Part shown: piece after piece, positions 5,765 to 7,384 of the stretch
Numbering within the stretch: the stretch's first letter is position 1
Layout of the letters: every line of letters begins with the position of its first letter
Assembly (NCBI GenBank): GCA_030037405.1
Contig: JASHRK010000139.1
Span: forward strand, 1 to 7,384
Direction of reading: 5' to 3'
DNA: 7,384 nucleotides
From: Acidimicrobiales bacterium
GTDB lineage: Bacteria > Actinomycetota > Acidimicrobiia > Acidimicrobiales > Bog-793
Made by a program: the position numbers and the translations under genes
The notes under the pieces: model-generated
Database searches by the model: none
Told to the model about the DNA's origin: nothing
Seen by the model: the letters and a program-made list of their open reading frames with translations, nothing else

Positions 5765-6220
5765 ATGGGTTTCATGGACAAAGTAAAGAGCCAGGCAAGC
5801 GCTCTCGCCGAGAAGGCCCAGGAGGGTGCCAAGGCCGGGCAGGAGAAGCTCTCCCAGATACAGGCGAAGCGGCAGTCGGACGCCATGCTGCTCGAGCTCG
5901 GCGGGATCGACTACCTCACGCGGACCGGGCGAGCTCCGGCCGGTGGTGACGAGCGGGTGAGCCAGCTCGTCTCGCAGCTCCAGGCATTCGAGGCCGACCA
6001 CGGGCCGGTGAGCGTGACGGCGGCAACCCCGCCGGCGGGCGAGACCGGCTCGTACGTGCCGGGCAGCTCAGGGGCGGAGGCTCCGGTGACTGGCGGGGAC
6101 GACGGTGCCGGTGCCGGCGGCGGCGCGGCGGCGGACTCGACTCCGGCGCCGGCTGGTGGCGGCGGGATCCCCACTGCCTCGTACTCCTCGGACGAGGAGG
6201 CAGGCTCGGAGAGCAACTGA
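5765..6220 (+). CDS. Small helical protein with Gly/Ala-rich tail, partner of the AIM24-family gene
   Basis: The 151-residue product is not a characterised family. Residues 1-46 (starting MGFMDKVKSQ) form a long amphipathic Lys/Ala/Gln helix, likely a coiled coil or membrane-surface helix; residues 47-80 (IDYLTRTGRAP, then DERVSQLVSQLQAFEADHG) form one or two more helices. From memory, short actinobacterial proteins share this 'GFMDK...LG..Y..RTGR' plan. Residues 81-151 are low-complexity, rich in Gly, Ala, Pro and Ser, and end in an acidic tail (SDEEAGSESN); this half is probably disordered. The ribosome binding site AGAGGAG (5751-5757) lies seven bases ahead of the ATG. The 13-nt gap after the AIM24-family gene means both are probably made together, suggesting a partner or scaffold role; this is inference. 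No signal peptide, membrane span or catalytic motif is visible. Confidence 0.8.
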   Translation: MGFMDKVKSQASALAEKAQEGAKAGQEKLSQIQAKRQSDAMLLELGGIDYLTRTGRAPAGGDERVSQLVSQLQAFEADHGPVSVTAATPPAGETGSYVPGSSGAEAPVTGGDDGAGAGGGAAADSTPAPAGGGGIPTASYSSDEEAGSESN

Positions 6221-6245
6221 CTCAGCTGTAGGCACGCACGTCGGC

Positions 6246-6293
6246 TCCGGCCTGCGGAGGCGCGCCGGGACTCCGGGGGGCGGCGTAGCGCCG
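6246..6293 (+). terminator. Two GC-rich hairpins after the AIM24 unit, possible weak terminator
   Basis: CCGGC (6247-6251) pairs with GCCGG (6264-6268), and CGGCG (6281-6285) pairs perfectly with CGCCG (6289-6293) around a TAG loop. The second is very stable for its size. Neither has a T-run, which is common for actinobacterial ends but also makes the call weak. They lie 26-73 nt after the last stop codon of the AIM24 unit. Confidence 0.3.
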
Positions 6294-6343
6294 AGCTGGC
6301 CAGGGTTGCTTGCGGCGAGATAACCGCGGCTTTCCCGGGAGTG

Positions 6344-6373
6344 GCGACAGTGTTACTTGACCACCACTACCAT
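6344..6373 (+). promoter_or_regulatory. Candidate promoter of the lipoprotein gene
   Basis: GCGACA (6344-6349) and TACCAT (6368-6373), 18 bp apart, match four of six bases of the TTGACA -35 box and the TAnnnT -10 pattern. Transcription would begin near 6380, just before the first leader hairpin, giving a leader of about 65 nt. TTGACC at 6357-6362 is a better-looking -35 box by itself, but no -10 box sits 16-18 bp after it (AAAGCT is poor). Confidence 0.4.
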
Positions 6374-6382
6374 TACCGGAAA

Positions 6383-6440
6383 GCTCGTGGCGCGAGCAAC
6401 GGTGGCTCCTGCCGCGGAATGTCAGTCCACCGTTAGGGGC
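6383..6440 (+). promoter_or_regulatory. Structured leader with alternative pairing of the ribosome binding site
   Basis: Two inverted repeats abut exactly. Hairpin 1 is GCTCG (6383-6387) with CGAGC (6393-6397), loop TGGCG. Hairpin 2 is AACGGTGG (6398-6405) with CCACCGTT (6427-6434), a perfect 8-bp stem with a 21-nt loop. Its last base touches the ribosome binding site AGGGG (6435-6439). The loop starts with CTCCT (6406-6410), and GCTCCT (6405-6410) can pair with AGGGGC (6435-6440), five Watson-Crick pairs and one G-U, hiding the binding site. Geometry makes this incompatible with an intact hairpin 2, so the leader could exist in an open and a closed state. I recognise no known riboswitch class. 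In DNA form hairpin 2 could equally be an operator. Pairing of this size can arise by chance in GC-rich sequence. Confidence 0.4.
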
Positions 6441-6444
6441 AACC

Positions 6445-7242
6445 ATGACTACTCAGCCACAGGGTCCGCGAAAGACCCCACGTGCTGCCCGGCGGCATGC
6501 TGGCGTGCCCATCGGGCTTGTTGCCATCGCCGGAGCGGCACTCGCCGCGTGCGGAAGCTCACCGTCCTCCTCCCCGACAACGGTGAAGCCCTCCTCGAGC
6601 ACGCCGACGACGACTCACTCGACGACCAGTACCACGGCCGCCAAGAAGAGCTCGTCGACGTCGTCGAAGCTCACACAGTTCGCCGGAGACGTGGCAAAGG
6701 AGTCGAAGGCAACCTTCAAGCTGACGTACAAGACGTTCGGGACCACCCCGGTCACCCTCACGCTCGAGCAGCTGCCGCCGGACCAGGCCTTCATAGAGAC
6801 GAGCTCCGACTCGACCTTCGAGATGCTCTACAACGGCTCGAAGACCTACTACTGCACCCTGTTGAGCACAGGCTCCGTCTGCGAGCAGTACACCTCCAAA
6901 TCGGCGACGCCGCTGAGCGACCTTATCGACATCTACAGCGGTGCCGACGAGCTCTCCGCCATCCGCTCCTGGGAGACATACGTCACCTCGGGGATAAACG
7001 GTTACAAGGTGTCGTTCTCGACGGCGACCTTCGGCGGCCAGAGCTCGCAGTGCGTGACCTGGAGCTACCAGACCACCACCGTCAAGTACTGCGTGACGAA
7101 GTCCGGAGTGCTTGCCTACGACGCCGCTGGCACGGGCGGAAAGGCGTTGGAGCCGGTCTTCGAGCTCATCGGCTACTCGACGAGCGTCCCCGCGCCTGAC
7201 TTCGCCCTTCCGAAGGGCGCGACGGTCACGACGGCTTCGTGA
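6445..7242 (+). CDS. Secreted lipoprotein with Ser/Thr linker and four-cysteine domain
   Basis: The 265-residue precursor has a basic N-region (RKTPRAARRH, 9-18), a hydrophobic core (VPIGLVAIAGAALA, 21-34) and the lipobox LAAC (33-36); cleavage would leave lipid-modified Cys36 anchored on the outer face of the membrane. Residues 37-75 are a Ser/Thr/Pro spacer, probably reaching through the wall. The mature domain (about 76-260) alternates short beta-strands (ATFKLTYKTFG, VTLTLEQLP, FEMLYNGSKTYYC, CVTWSYQTTTVKYCV) and has four cysteines at 137, 146, 203 and 216, close enough to form two disulfides (137-146, 203-216). The pattern 'tyk..g..p.t.tleqlPp..f....s....f..lyng...Y.C' recalls LolA/LppX-like lipid-carrier lipoproteins of actinobacteria, but this is a shape-based guess. 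The ATG at 6445 follows AGGGG at 6435-6439. Translation may depend on the leader structure. It has its own promoter candidate and a 3' region closed by the terminator at 7353. Confidence 0.85.
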   Translation: MTTQPQGPRKTPRAARRHAGVPIGLVAIAGAALAACGSSPSSSPTTVKPSSSTPTTTHSTTSTTAAKKSSSTSSKLTQFAGDVAKESKATFKLTYKTFGTTPVTLTLEQLPPDQAFIETSSDSTFEMLYNGSKTYYCTLLSTGSVCEQYTSKSATPLSDLIDIYSGADELSAIRSWETYVTSGINGYKVSFSTATFGGQSSQCVTWSYQTTTVKYCVTKSGVLAYDAAGTGGKALEPVFELIGYSTSVPAPDFALPKGATVTTAS

Positions 7243-7352
7243 GGTAGGCGCCCCGTTCACTTGCCCTGCCGAGGGAGCGCTCGCCGTCAACGGGGAGCAG
7301 CCGAACCCATCCTGGACTTCGGGCCCACTGTGCTCCCTTGACCGACAACAAG
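7243..7352 (+). other. Non-coding 3' region with overlapping inverted repeats
   Basis: No gene is supported here. CCCCGTT (7251-7257) pairs with AACGGGG (7289-7295), and GGGAGCA (7293-7299) pairs with TGCTCCC (7331-7337). The two stems share bases 7293-7295 and so exclude each other fully formed. GAGCGCTC (7275-7282) is an 8-bp palindrome. Together with the terminator this could be a long structured 3' untranslated region or a short RNA released from it. Confidence 0.3.
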
Positions 7353-7384
7353 AAGAGGGGCGGGCCCTTCGGCCCGCCCCTCTT
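7353..7384. terminator. Strong GC-rich hairpin terminator, probably two-way
   Basis: AAGAGGGGCGGGCC (7353-7366) pairs perfectly with GGCCCGCCCCTCTT (7371-7384) around a CTTC loop: a 14-bp stem ending at the last base of the window. The arms begin AAGA and end TCTT, so a T-run may follow outside on the plus strand. On the minus strand the hairpin is followed by TTCTTGTTG, also T-rich, so it may stop transcripts from both sides. It closes the lipoprotein unit. Confidence 0.9.

Noticed and set aside
6221..6343. Possible small gene or known riboswitch in the gap before the lipoprotein promoter
   Set aside because: No frame with a plausible start and ribosome binding site is contained there, and I recognise no conserved riboswitch core; only two short GC hairpins are seen.
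6398..6440. H-type pseudoknot formed by hairpin 2 and the ribosome binding site
   Set aside because: The connecting loops would be zero nucleotides long across an 8-bp stem, which is not sterically possible; the two helices are better read as alternatives.
6357..7199. Plus-strand open frame in another phase across the lipoprotein gene
   Set aside because: It has no signal peptide or domain and is rich in Arg, His and Leu; the lipoprotein frame has a clear lipobox and spacer.
1..7384. CRISPR array, insertion sequence, prophage, toxin-antitoxin or defence genes
   Set aside because: No spaced direct repeats, terminal repeats, transposase or integrase motifs, or typical toxin/antitoxin pairs were found; the coupled small genes at 1536-2182 are multi-helix membrane proteins without antitoxin DNA-binding features.

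Overview
The window is a GC-rich stretch of bacterial chromosome. Coding G/C at third positions, frequent GTG starts and TAnnnT-type -10 boxes lying just ahead of start codons suggest a high-GC actinobacterium. The mix of genes (two short membrane proteins resembling an actinobacterial pair, a CtaG-type cytochrome oxidase assembly protein, a Ser/Thr-linker lipoprotein) fits Actinomycetota, perhaps the Acidimicrobiia; the class is a guess. I see no tRNA, rRNA, CRISPR, insertion sequence or phage gene.

Layout, left to right: (1) 1-734, a DegV/FakB-type fatty-acid-binding protein that lacks the usual N-terminal part and has an in-frame stop at the window edge. (2) 796-2182, a compact membrane cluster: a single-pass protein with a RodZ C-terminal-like (DUF4115-like) outer domain, then a four-helix protein overlapping it by 34 nt, then a 66-residue two-helix protein joined by an ATGA overlap. 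(3) 2250-3023, a class I SAM-dependent methyltransferase, tail to tail with (4) 2981-3925 on the minus strand, a seven-helix CtaG-family protein; their 3' ends overlap by 43 nt. (5) 3995/4004-4918, an alpha/beta hydrolase divergent from ctaG. (6) 4984-6220, a two-gene unit encoding an AIM24-family (TIGR00266) protein and a small helical protein with a Gly/Ala-rich tail. (7) 6445-7242, a secreted lipoprotein with four cysteines, preceded by a 224-nt gap whose last part can fold into two abutting hairpins next to the ribosome binding site. (8) 7243-7384, a non-coding end closed by a perfect 14-bp GC-rich terminator hairpin.

The shared theme is the cell envelope and membrane: lipid binding (DegV), envelope morphology (RodZ-like), respiratory oxidase assembly (CtaG), membrane-associated AIM24 and a lipoprotein. 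Nothing proves that they form one pathway; most units appear to be separately transcribed. The most unusual signals are the lipoprotein leader, where the ribosome binding site could switch between a free and a paired state, the RodZ-like protein without the RodZ cytoplasmic helix-turn-helix, and the run of genes that appear to be transcribed without leaders.
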